From a bacterium (GTDB lineage Bacteria; Myxococcota_A; Bradymonadia; Bradymonadales; Bradymonadaceae): DNA of 64,000 nt. Of the stretch, positions 43,820 to 52,305 are shown piece by piece; the first letter of the stretch is position 1; each line of letters starts with the position of its first letter. The position numbers and the translations under genes were made by a program. Location of the stretch: NCBI GenBank assembly GCA_030427705.1, contig JAUIBR010000001.1, positions 1-64,000 of the forward strand, read 5' to 3'. Under the pieces are notes generated by a model. That model made no database searches. It saw only the letters and a program-made list of their open reading frames with translations, and was not told the origin of the DNA.

Positions 43820-46075
43820 CTAGCGAATCAAAACGAGCTCGTACTCCACTCGTGATGTGGTCGAGACGCGGTAGAAAACCGGCGCGGTCGACATCGGGGT
43901 AAAATCAAACTCGAGAGCACTTCCTGCAACCGTGCCGGTATCCAACACGTTCCCCTGAAGGTCAATGACCTCGAGGGTGACGTCACTCAACGTGCCATCG
44001 CCTCCCGTCACACTGAGCTCGCCCAACACCAATCCGAGATTGAACTCGGTTCGTTGATACCAGTCATCCCGGCCGGGGCAAACGGCGAGCGAGCTGAGCG
44101 TCAGATCGTTGCTAGACATCAGGATCGCAGCGTCGTCTTGGGTGTGATTCGGCGTTGCGGCCGACGAGAATTGGTCGGCGTCAGGGCATGGTGGCGCTGC
44201 ATCGATGCTGAAATCCAACGTGTAGGGGACAACACTCTCGTTGTTGTTGAAGACAAGCAGGTAGTGCGTTCCCGACTCTTCAGCCGTGTACGTCAGGGTC
44301 TCTTCGTCATCAAAACCGAACGTGTAGGCCGGCCCATCGTTGATATTGTCTTTCGATACGATGCTCGCCTGCGATGGCGTGAAGAGCGTCAAATCGAGGT
44401 TGCCCTGCGCGTTCGAGAATCGGTGAACGACGGTCAACTCATCCCCAACATTGAGGTCGATTCCGTACACATCCACTTCGTCGGTGGTGCAGATCTCGGC
44501 TGAAATCATATCGCTGTCGCCAGCTGGTGCTGCCGTCAAAGCATCGTCGTTCGGCTCAATCGCATCATCGACACATCCGCCTGCACCGCCCTGAATCTGA
44601 ACAGCACGCGTTTGGTAGGCAACGCCAGATCCGCCAGTGACCTTAAGGTAGAAGTTCGACGTTGAGCCGTTTTCAGGCACGCTAACTTCAAGCCCACTGA
44701 GGCCGGTGCAGCTAGAGGTCTCTAACGTGATTGGGTTTCGGCCGTCGTCGTAGGCTTCCACGGTCACGTCCTGGCCATTGTTATAAATCGCCGCCATCAG
44801 GTAGCTCTCGCCTGGGCGAACTTGCAGCACGTGGAAGTCTTCGTTGCCTTCGCAGGTACGGAAGAATCCGAATGATTCCGATGAAATGCCGGTTGCGGTG
44901 TCGAATGTGTCGTTACCCTCGCCGAAGTTATCCGAACCGTCTTCGAGGCATTCCTCTTGTTCGTCAGGTCGGTATGCCGAGAACGCATAGTACAGGTTGA
45001 AATCGCCGGCTGAAGGCACGCAAACCACCGCCGATTCGTCCGATGAATCCTTGTCGATCGCGCAGATGGTGTACTTCACGTCGACCGCTTTGCCGGCATC
45101 GATAACGTTGGCCTGGTTTCCGATTGTAGCGCTGAATGCACCGGTACCGTCGTCTTCGAGTTGAATCGATTCAAACGAGTTTTCTTCTTCGGAGTCTCCG
45201 GCCGAGAACGAATACGGATTTCCAAGCGTCCAATAGAGGAACATTTCGTCGTAGCGTCCTGCACCCGCTGCGGTGAGGCTCGCCGACACCTGGTAGTCGG
45301 TGGTCGTGCGCTGAAGCCCAAGCGGAGCGTGTTTGATGACTTCTTCGCCTGGACAATCCAACGAGGTCGAATCAGCCTTAAGTTCACCGCCCGTTACGCT
45401 TCGAATCACGATCGTGACTTTGAACTCAACAGGATCGTTGAGGTCGTCGTCGGCAATAAACGTCGCGGAGTGCACGCGTTTCTTGAGCTGGTCGATCGTT
45501 GGCTCCCACGTGAATTCGCCCGTAAATTGGCTGGTCTGCTCAAAATCCGCGCCCGTCGGACCGTCGTCGATTCGAAGCTCAACTTCACTGGAATCGTCGT
45601 CGCGAACCTCGACAGAAATCCGCACCGGATTGCCTGTACGTGGGTCGTAAAGCTCAGACGCATTGTTGAGGAAGCGTGGAACACCGTTGCCAGTTGTGAT
45701 CGTCAGGTTGACGGTCTTTTCGGTCGTCTGACCGGCCTCATCTGTGACGATGAAGATGAGCCGCATTGGGTCTTCGCCTTCTGCCGTCGCATCACTCGCG
45801 ATGGGCGCCCAGCTGAAGGTCGCCTCCCGACACCCGTCATCCAGGAACTGCGCAGTATCTGTGGAACCCGGAGGATCCGCACGGAAATCAAAGCTGTTGC
45901 AGCTACCCTCAGGATCGTCCGCATCGATATCGACGAGGAAGGTCTCACCCACCTCGATCGTCTCGTTGTTCCCAACATTCAATACCACCGTGGGTGGGCT
46001 GTTGCCGGAATCATCTGCCGAACAAGCGACGACACTGGCTGACAACATCAGCGCAACACAAAGTTTCCGAAGCAT
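43820..46075 (-). CDS. Ig-like/PPC-domain lipoprotein, paralogue of the preceding gene
   Basis: About 751 residues from ATG 46075, giving a signal ending SVVACSADDS (Cys18). The domain order follows its neighbour: cadherin-like domains (NSPPTVVLNVGNNETIEVGE, DADDPEGSCNSFDF), then two PPC-like domains (AIEPNDDALTAAPAG, TDEVDVYGIDLNVGDEL, GTHYLLVFNNNESVVPYTL), then a final PPC-like domain. Both proteins also share an internal QEECLEDGSDNFGEGND-like segment. They probably came from one duplication. It is in line with the M64 peptidase gene upstream on the same strand. Confidence 0.85.
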   Translation of the reverse strand: MLRKLCVALMLSASVVACSADDSGNSPPTVVLNVGNNETIEVGETFLVDIDADDPEGSCNSFDFRADPPGSTDTAQFLDDGCREATFSWAPIASDATAEGEDPMRLIFIVTDEAGQTTEKTVNLTITTGNGVPRFLNNASELYDPRTGNPVRISVEVRDDDSSEVELRIDDGPTGADFEQTSQFTGEFTWEPTIDQLKKRVHSATFIADDDLNDPVEFKVTIVIRSVTGGELKADSTSLDCPGEEVIKHAPLGLQRTTTDYQVSASLTAAGAGRYDEMFLYWTLGNPYSFSAGDSEEENSFESIQLEDDGTGAFSATIGNQANVIDAGKAVDVKYTICAIDKDSSDESAVVCVPSAGDFNLYYAFSAYRPDEQEECLEDGSDNFGEGNDTFDTATGISSESFGFFRTCEGNEDFHVLQVRPGESYLMAAIYNNGQDVTVEAYDDGRNPITLETSSCTGLSGLEVSVPENGSTSNFYLKVTGGSGVAYQTRAVQIQGGAGGCVDDAIEPNDDALTAAPAGDSDMISAEICTTDEVDVYGIDLNVGDELTVVHRFSNAQGNLDLTLFTPSQASIVSKDNINDGPAYTFGFDDEETLTYTAEESGTHYLLVFNNNESVVPYTLDFSIDAAPPCPDADQFSSAATPNHTQDDAAILMSSNDLTLSSLAVCPGRDDWYQRTEFNLGLVLGELSVTGGDGTLSDVTLEVIDLQGNVLDTGTVAGSALEFDFTPMSTAPVFYRVSTTSRVEYELVLIR

Positions 46076-46198
46076 GGTTATCTCGTATTCTGAATGCAAT
46101 TGGGTGTTCTCTAACTTTTAGTTTGATTCCCATTGCGTTGCAACTAATGCGCGCTTCACTGGGATAGACGGACCGACGCTTCGCGCGGGTAAGTTCGT

Positions 46199-47929
46199 CT
46201 ATTTCTTGATTTGGAATTCGACGGTCTGTCGGCTTGCTGGCTCGTCGAGCTCGATGAAGCCGGTTGTCTCGGTGATTTCCGCTGTGATCGTGTTGAAATC
46301 ACCACCCGTCAAATCGTCCGAAGAGACGACGATGGACGTTCCGGTTCCGAGCTCCGTCTCGCCGTTTTTCCACGTGACCTCGAAGAGTTCGGGGTCGTGA
46401 ACACCCACGCTGAGCTCAATCCCAGAGTCGGTGCCGGTCATCTCTGCCGTGCCATGCGCCAGCGGGTCGATCACACTGTACATGCGGCGCGTCACCTGTT
46501 CGCGGCAGACCGCGCAAAAGGCATCGCTTTCGTCGCCGTTCATTTTGCACGAATGCGCTGGGCGATAGAGATCGTCACAGTTGTAGGCGCCTAGATACGC
46601 ACCAATTGGATACTCATCCTTCTCGGCAGCGGGCGTGGGAATTGGAGTTGGACCCATGAACCACCGGTCCCATTTAAACATATTTCCGGTGGGTTCAGAG
46701 GCGATGTTTGCTGGCAGTGGGACACGTGGCTCGTTGAAGAGGCATGCGTCACCTTCTGCCTGGTACTCATCACCCAAAACGCCAAAACTGTGCCCAAGCT
46801 CGTGGACAGCAACGTTCGGAAACTGTTGGCGATTCGTGTCGAATGTCGTCACGACGGAAACGTACAATCCGGCGAATCCAGATGCGCGTCGAGTGTTCGA
46901 TATGAGGACGATCTCGTCTGCGTTGGCGAGTGCGCCGTACTCGTACATTTTGGCGACTTCGAGCGGCATGGCGACTCGGTCTGACGCGCCCAAGTCCTGA
47001 TTGACTAGATCGCCAATCGCGGTGACGACGAACGTGGTACGGAACACGGTGTCGCGTAGGTCGCGCTTGCACTGACCATCCGAAAACGGGTTGCCCGTGC
47101 AGTCATAACCTGCGCCTGTCTCGACGCTCGGCGTCCAGACCGTGTGAATATTGATCGATTCCGAGTGCGAGCGGAACGGCTCCGCGCGTGTCAAAGCCTC
47201 AGCAACAGCCTGCGCGTCGAGGTCGAACTTCTCGCGATTATCTGCCTGGTACCCATCGCCCAAGATGACGATATCAAGATTATCTTCGGGTGGACCTGAA
47301 TCGACGAGGGTTGTGACCTCGCCCTCTAGCGCGGGCTCGCGCGCCTGTTCCAGCAAGTCGGCGATCTTCCAGCGCCCGACTTCATAATAGTCGCCATCCT
47401 CGTCCGGCATTTTCAGCACGTAGCTGTCTGCGCCTTCGATTCCCACTGGCACGCGGACTGAGAAATTGAGCAGCTCGGGATAGTCCTGCTTCACGTAGTT
47501 GTAGACCGCGGCGGCCGGGATATTGATGGAAGCTGTCTGGCTGAGAATGATCTCCAAGAATTCCAGGAGCTGGAACAAGCTGTTCTCGCGATCGCTCCAC
47601 AGTACGGAGCCGTCAGCGTCCTCGACGCTAGCTTCCATGAGCCAGAATTCTGGGCCTGTACCCTCATCATGGTCTCGATAGACACCCGAAATGACGTCGA
47701 CAAGCTCCGTCGAATAGGGCCGATTTCCGTTTTCTAGATTGCCCTTCACGATGATGGAAACCGCCTCGCGATTTTCGGGTGCCAGCGCGACCGTCTCGCC
47801 TGAGCTCAACGATTGCTCGGTACCGTCTGAGGCCTGCACGGTGAGTGAACTACCTGCGCCTTCATCATCCGATGAACAGGACAGCGCGGTCGTCATTGCG
47901 ATAATCAGGCAGAATCGTAGGAACTTCAT
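46199..47929 (-). CDS. M64-family (IgA peptidase) metallopeptidase lipoprotein
   Basis: About 576 residues from ATG 47929, which yields a signal ending TALSCSSDDEG (lipidated Cys). Sequence upstream in this frame is probably not translated. The central domain has LDIVILGDGYQADNREKF and the zinc motif HELGHSFGVLGDEYQ (HExxH with a downstream aspartate, about residue 375), the hallmark of peptidase family M64. Members cut immunoglobulin hinges or other extracellular proteins; here the target is unknown. Its C-terminal Ig-like domain (about 500-576) resembles a binding domain. It is a surface-anchored protease next to PPC-domain lipoproteins. Confidence 0.87.
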   Translation of the reverse strand: MKFLRFCLIIAMTTALSCSSDDEGAGSSLTVQASDGTEQSLSSGETVALAPENREAVSIIVKGNLENGNRPYSTELVDVISGVYRDHDEGTGPEFWLMEASVEDADGSVLWSDRENSLFQLLEFLEIILSQTASINIPAAAVYNYVKQDYPELLNFSVRVPVGIEGADSYVLKMPDEDGDYYEVGRWKIADLLEQAREPALEGEVTTLVDSGPPEDNLDIVILGDGYQADNREKFDLDAQAVAEALTRAEPFRSHSESINIHTVWTPSVETGAGYDCTGNPFSDGQCKRDLRDTVFRTTFVVTAIGDLVNQDLGASDRVAMPLEVAKMYEYGALANADEIVLISNTRRASGFAGLYVSVVTTFDTNRQQFPNVAVHELGHSFGVLGDEYQAEGDACLFNEPRVPLPANIASEPTGNMFKWDRWFMGPTPIPTPAAEKDEYPIGAYLGAYNCDDLYRPAHSCKMNGDESDAFCAVCREQVTRRMYSVIDPLAHGTAEMTGTDSGIELSVGVHDPELFEVTWKNGETELGTGTSIVVSSDDLTGGDFNTITAEITETTGFIELDEPASRQTVEFQIKK

Positions 47930-47991
47930 ATCAAAACCGGGGTTGCCTTGAGGCCCAAAACCTAGCCAATCCCGCGGTGCGCCGCAACCGT

Positions 47992-48936
47992 TTAGACGAA
48001 CGGTAGGAAGACTAATGATGCGAAGCTGATGAGCAGCAGGGGACGTTCGAACGTTGGATTTTGAGTGCTCTGCGCGATAGCTCCAAACACGGAGGCACCA
48101 AGCAAAAGCGGCGTCGCCGAGGCGATCGATGGCTCTTGAAGCACTGGCCAAAGCAGGATTGGAACCGACAGTATCAAGAGAGAGCCAGTGCGTTTTGCCT
48201 GTGACAACACCAGGACGAGCACCACAAGACACACGCTGATGACGCCCAAATCGGCGGGGGAAGCCACCAACTCGACCGGATTCCAGTTCTGCCGCCACGT
48301 GCCTGATTCGTAGAGCATCCGAGGGCTATCGCTGAAGAACATTGTGCCAAACACCAATCCAGAAAACGCAAGCGTTGCTGCGCCCGCAATTGCGAACGGT
48401 TCATCGTCATTGGCCTTGTTTCGCGCCGACAGCGCCACCGCGGCTGGCACGATGAGAATGGCTTCGGGGCGAATCAGGATGGCCAAACCTACAAGAACGG
48501 CCGCCCATCTCCCTCGTTGCGTCATCGCGAAATGCAATGCGCCCAATCCAAGGCCCAACGTCAACGTCCAGGGCGAACCCGGTGGAACGATGAACATCAG
48601 CGGTGAGCAGAACCAAAACCAGGTCGCGCGTTCGGCGGCAGCGGGGATCGCATCGCGTCGCGTCACATAAAATACCGCCATTCCAGCGGCCAGAATCGCG
48701 AATTCGCCCACTAGCAAGAGCGTCCACGTTCCCACGTCGTCGATGGACGTGACGTTTGCGTCCAGCACATCCACCGCACTCCATACCCACGACATCAAGC
48801 CGAGCTCGCTTCGCGTGATATCAAAGAAGTCATACCCAGACAGGCTGAGCGCAAAGATAAGTGCGCCACGAGCCAATAACCATGCGGTAAAGGCAGTGCG
48901 GAAGGCTGGGTGAATTCTGGCGACTAACGGGTGCAT
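47992..48936 (-). CDS. polytopic membrane glycosyltransferase-like protein (GT-C type)
   Basis: 314 residues with about eight hydrophobic segments. Near residue 39 a short DITRS stretch lies at the first periplasmic loop, a place where GT-C enzymes keep an acidic residue. The pattern of AAERATWFWFCSPLMFIVPPGSPWTLTLGLG followed by AILIRPEAILIVP resembles PIG-V/mannosyltransferase-like proteins, which use polyprenyl-phosphate sugars. The resemblance is of pattern and topology only, and the donor and acceptor are unknown. Confidence 0.6.
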   Translation of the reverse strand: MHPLVARIHPAFRTAFTAWLLARGALIFALSLSGYDFFDITRSELGLMSWVWSAVDVLDANVTSIDDVGTWTLLLVGEFAILAAGMAVFYVTRRDAIPAAAERATWFWFCSPLMFIVPPGSPWTLTLGLGLGALHFAMTQRGRWAAVLVGLAILIRPEAILIVPAAVALSARNKANDDEPFAIAGAATLAFSGLVFGTMFFSDSPRMLYESGTWRQNWNPVELVASPADLGVISVCLVVLVLVLSQAKRTGSLLILSVPILLWPVLQEPSIASATPLLLGASVFGAIAQSTQNPTFERPLLLISFASLVFLPFV

Positions 48937-49115
48937 CGTACATTATCCTACACCTGTTCAATGCGACCGCAATTTTACCGTCAACATCGTGGACACCTTC
49001 TGGAAATCTCGTGGGCAGGTCGCCAATCTTTGGGCCGATCTGGACAAGACGCACCCCTCAACAAAACACAATGAACACAACGACTTGACCCATTGAGGCC
49101 CATACAAGGAATCAG

Positions 49116-49140
49116 TGGCACGGATTCTGTAGTTAACTAC
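49116..49140 (+). promoter_or_regulatory. possible operator and sigma-54-like element
   Basis: TGGCAC (49116-49121) followed by GGATTCTGTA is near the sigma-54 -24/-12 pattern; the -24 element is perfect but the -12 has two mismatches. The perfect 12-base palindrome GTAGTTAACTAC (49129-49140) overlaps its end, 26 bases before the start of the gene at 49167. The palindrome could be an operator. Confidence 0.3.
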
Positions 49141-49166
49141 AACGAACCCTGACGAGGAGGTGCCAA

Positions 49167-49607
49167 ATGACGATCTTCAGACCAAATACGAATCGACGCT
49201 CGCGGGGGCTAGCGAAGGTGCTTGTAGGACTTGGAACGCTCGGATTGCCGCTGGCAATCCCCACGATGTTCGGCGCTGCGTGGGTGACCGTAGCAGGCGC
49301 AATCGAATGGGCATCCGCGCCAATGGGTTGGACCGGGTCGCTCGTTGTCTCCCTGTTATGCGGCCTGATTCTACTGGGCTTCGCGATTGGTATGGCTGGA
49401 TGGGGAATGGGCATCGACTACATTTCTCGACGTCGAATGGGTACCAGCCGGACCTCAATCATGTGGAGCTGTCACATTCTCTCGAATGCCGTGCTGACCG
49501 GAGTTGTGTTGGCCGCCCCCTGGGGTGGTCTCGAGTTCCTAGCCAGTGCTGGCTACGCAACGCTGACGTTCCTAAGTGCTAAGGCGCTTGTGCGCGACCT
49601 TGTATAG
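49167..49607 (+). CDS. small polytopic membrane protein
   Basis: 146 residues, no family recognised. Three or four membrane segments (about 20-48, 54-80, 97-118, 125-140) and a basic N-terminus (PNTNRRSRGLAK). A strong ribosome binding site GAGGAGG (49154-49160) sits seven bases before the ATG, so it is probably well translated. It ends two bases before the stop of the convergent UbiA gene. Confidence 0.75.
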   Translation: MTIFRPNTNRRSRGLAKVLVGLGTLGLPLAIPTMFGAAWVTVAGAIEWASAPMGWTGSLVVSLLCGLILLGFAIGMAGWGMGIDYISRRRMGTSRTSIMWSCHILSNAVLTGVVLAAPWGGLEFLASAGYATLTFLSAKALVRDLV

Positions 49608-49608
49608 G

Positions 49609-50568
49609 TCAGGCGAAGTAGAGGACCAGCAAGACGCCGCCCCAAAACACGATGTTCACGATGAATGGAATGTCCCGCAGAATCAGTTCTGTGGGACTGT
49701 CATCGGTATCTCGGGCGAGCAATAGATAGAATCTAGAGATTCCAAACACAGTGAAGGGGATGGTCGCGGGCAGATACTTGCTGGAAAACGGTGTCTGGAT
49801 GTGTCGCAGCGGTTGGTCAGGCAAGGACGCGGTCAGCGTGTACACCGTGTAACAGGCGATGGTCAGGCCCCCCACGAACAGCACCGCGAAGTTCAACTGC
49901 TCGGAGTTATAGTACTTCAACACCTTGCGAACCTTGTCCGCGCGGCCCTGCTCAACCAGGCGCAGCTCGTTCATGCGTTTCCCAAGCGCCAAGTACAGCG
50001 CGAGAAGGAATGTGCAGGCGATGAGCCAATACGACATCTGAACGTCAATGGCCCATGCACCCGCCATCACCCGCATCACAAAGCCAATCGCGATGATGGC
50101 GACGTCAATATAGGGCACGTGCTTGAGCTTCATCGAGTAGGCGACATTCATCACCAAATACGATGTCAAAACGGCTCCGGTCCGGACATCGAGCGCGAAT
50201 GCACCGCCGATGCTGCCGAGTCCAAAGACGATCGCGGCAACACGCGCGGTACCCATCGGGAGCTGACCGCTGGCGATGGGTCGAAAACGTTTTACGGGGT
50301 GGTTGCGGTCTTTCTCGACATCAAAAATGTCGTTCATTAAGTAGACGGCACCGGCGCCAAAACAGAACGCAAACACCGCTGCAATCTCTTTGGCTAGAAG
50401 CGTTGGTTCCAGAAAGCTCTTCGAGAAGAACAACGGAGCCAATACAAAAAGATTCTTAATCCATTGATGCGGGCGCATGCTCTTAAGGACAGCCCTCGCA
50501 ACGCCTTTATTTTCAACCACCTTAGCGACTTCTTCGCCAGGTGATTCGGTATCCATCAAGTCAGTCAT
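49609..50568 (-). CDS. UbiA-family prenyltransferase, decaprenyl-phosphate phosphoribosyltransferase-like
   Basis: About 319 residues from ATG 50568; an in-frame start at 50703 would add 45 atypical residues and I reject it. Seen: MRPHQWIKNLFVLAPLFFS, the first aspartate-rich motif NDIFDVEKDRNHPVKRFRPIASG, and YSMKLKHVPYIDVAIIAIGFVMRVMAGAWA. This matches the DPPR synthase branch (UbiA superfamily), which joins phosphoribose to decaprenyl phosphate as the first step to decaprenyl-phospho-arabinose. Nine or so membrane helices are expected. The glycosyltransferases downstream on the plus strand may use its product. Confidence 0.85.
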   Translation of the reverse strand: MTDLMDTESPGEEVAKVVENKGVARAVLKSMRPHQWIKNLFVLAPLFFSKSFLEPTLLAKEIAAVFAFCFGAGAVYLMNDIFDVEKDRNHPVKRFRPIASGQLPMGTARVAAIVFGLGSIGGAFALDVRTGAVLTSYLVMNVAYSMKLKHVPYIDVAIIAIGFVMRVMAGAWAIDVQMSYWLIACTFLLALYLALGKRMNELRLVEQGRADKVRKVLKYYNSEQLNFAVLFVGGLTIACYTVYTLTASLPDQPLRHIQTPFSSKYLPATIPFTVFGISRFYLLLARDTDDSPTELILRDIPFIVNIVFWGGVLLVLYFA

Positions 50569-50772
50569 TCGCGGCCTAAACGCTTGCCATTCGCGGTTGA
50601 AGCTATATAAACGACTACGCGTCGTGAAGGAAGAAACCCGTTCCGAAGCCCAAAGTTCGTCGATTTGGTCGAATAATTGAAAACCAGTCGCGACTTGAGG
50701 CATAGGAGAACTACCGACGTAAACCGCTGGGCGCCAATGGCGCGGGCATATCGGTTGAGTGCTTGTTAGTTG

Positions 50773-52305
50773 ATGTATGTAATGCCCGAGTACACGAGCC
50801 TACAAATAGCTATCCTGGTGGCGTATTTCCTGATGTTGGTCCTGTTGTCCTTCTACGGGTCGCACCGCTATCTGCTAGTTTATCTGTACCGCAGGCACAA
50901 AGACGATGTGCCGCAGCCGAAGTTCACCTTCGAAGAGCTCGACCTGCCGGTCGTGACTATTCAGCTTCCACTTTTCAATGAGCGATACGTCTGTGAGCGG
51001 GTTATCGACGCGGCATGCGCCATCGATTACCCACGCCACAAACTAGAGATTCAGGTCCTTGATGACTCTACAGATGACACGACTGCAATCGCGCAGGCTG
51101 CTGTCGATCGTTGGGCCTCCGAGGGTTTGGATATCAAACTCATCCATCGTACCGACCGCCAAGGATACAAGGCGGGAGCATTGGAAGAAGGCCTCGAAGT
51201 CGCGCGTGGTGAGTTTGTGGCTGTGTTCGATGCTGACTTCATCCCTGACCCAAATTTTCTGCGGGAAACGGTGCACCATTTCTCAGACCCGAAAGTTGGG
51301 ATGGTGCAGGCGCGTTGGGAACATATCAATCGCGAGTACAGCCTGATGACTCGGGCACAAGCCGTTTTGCTAGACGGCCACTTTGTGATTGAACACACCG
51401 CGCGAAATCGGTCGAAACGCTTCTTCAACTTCAACGGGACTGCTGGAATCTGGCGCGTCGCCACGATCGCCGAGGCCGGCGGGTGGGACCACGACACGCT
51501 GACCGAGGACTTGGACCTCAGCTATCGAGCACAACTGAAAGGCTGGCGCTTTGTCTTCCTTAAGGACCTCGGCGTTCCCAGCGAGCTTCCGGTCGAGATG
51601 AGCTCGTTCAAATCGCAGCAGCACCGATGGGCGAAAGGCTCGATTCAATGCGCCCTGAAGCTTCTGCCAACCGTGCTCAAATCAGACCAGCCCAAGCACG
51701 TGAAGCTGGAAGCGTTCTACCATCTGACTGCCAACATGGCGTATCTGATGCTCGTTCTGCTAGCCGTGCTTATGCCGCTAGCGACGATCATTCGTATCAA
51801 AGAAGGTTGGTGGGTCACGCTCATGGTCGACCTTCCGATCTTCATGGGTGCAACCTTCTCGATTTGCCTCTTCTATTGGCATTCTCAGCGTGAGCTCGGT
51901 CGAAAACGTCTCGAAGTTCTTCGCCTGTTGCCTGCGGTCATGGGCCTCGGCATTGGAATCTCGCTCAATAACGCCAAGGCTGTGCTCGAGGCGCTGGCCG
52001 GGCACGAAACCCCGTTTGTTCGCACACCAAAATATGCGATTCAACGCGCGGGCGAGCGTTGGGCAGGCAAACTGTATATCCGAAAGAAGCCAAACTTGAT
52101 GCCAGCGCTCGAGCTGGTGTTCGGTGCATGGTTCACGGCCGCAATCTTGTTCGTCCTGGTCGGACATCGCGGCAGCATGTACAGCCTTCCCTTCCTGGTG
52201 CTCTTCCAGTTTGGCTTCCTGTATGTCGCGGTTTTGAGCATCTACCACGGTGTGCAGTCTCGCTTCCCGCGGGTGCGTGGACTCCTCGGTGGGTCCGGTG
52301 GCTAG
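50773..52305 (+). CDS. processive glycosyltransferase family 2 (cellulose-synthase/mannan-synthase-like)
   Basis: About 510 residues. An N-terminal membrane segment precedes the GT2 domain with QLPLFNERYV, VLDDSTDDT, VFDADFIPD, TEDLDLSYRAQLKGW and QQHRWAKG (the Q-x-x-RW motif of processive synthases). Three or more membrane helices follow (about 325-370, 455-500). This layout belongs to the beta-glycan synthases such as glucomannan 4-beta-mannosyltransferase and CelA-like enzymes, which polymerise sugar from a nucleotide donor and export it. Start ATG 50773 is chosen; a TTG lies three bases earlier. A GT-C-like gene overlaps its end. Confidence 0.9.
   Translation: MYVMPEYTSLQIAILVAYFLMLVLLSFYGSHRYLLVYLYRRHKDDVPQPKFTFEELDLPVVTIQLPLFNERYVCERVIDAACAIDYPRHKLEIQVLDDSTDDTTAIAQAAVDRWASEGLDIKLIHRTDRQGYKAGALEEGLEVARGEFVAVFDADFIPDPNFLRETVHHFSDPKVGMVQARWEHINREYSLMTRAQAVLLDGHFVIEHTARNRSKRFFNFNGTAGIWRVATIAEAGGWDHDTLTEDLDLSYRAQLKGWRFVFLKDLGVPSELPVEMSSFKSQQHRWAKGSIQCALKLLPTVLKSDQPKHVKLEAFYHLTANMAYLMLVLLAVLMPLATIIRIKEGWWVTLMVDLPIFMGATFSICLFYWHSQRELGRKRLEVLRLLPAVMGLGIGISLNNAKAVLEALAGHETPFVRTPKYAIQRAGERWAGKLYIRKKPNLMPALELVFGAWFTAAILFVLVGHRGSMYSLPFLVLFQFGFLYVAVLSIYHGVQSRFPRVRGLLGGSGG

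Noticed and set aside
46199-48298. Longer reading frame for the M64 peptidase starting at 48298
   Set aside because: The first 123 codons overlap the membrane glycosyltransferase gene on the same strand in another frame and lack a signal; the lipoprotein start at 47929 explains the protein.
49609-50703. UbiA-like protein starting at 50703
   Set aside because: The 45 extra residues have no counterpart in the family and occupy the likely promoter region between divergent genes.
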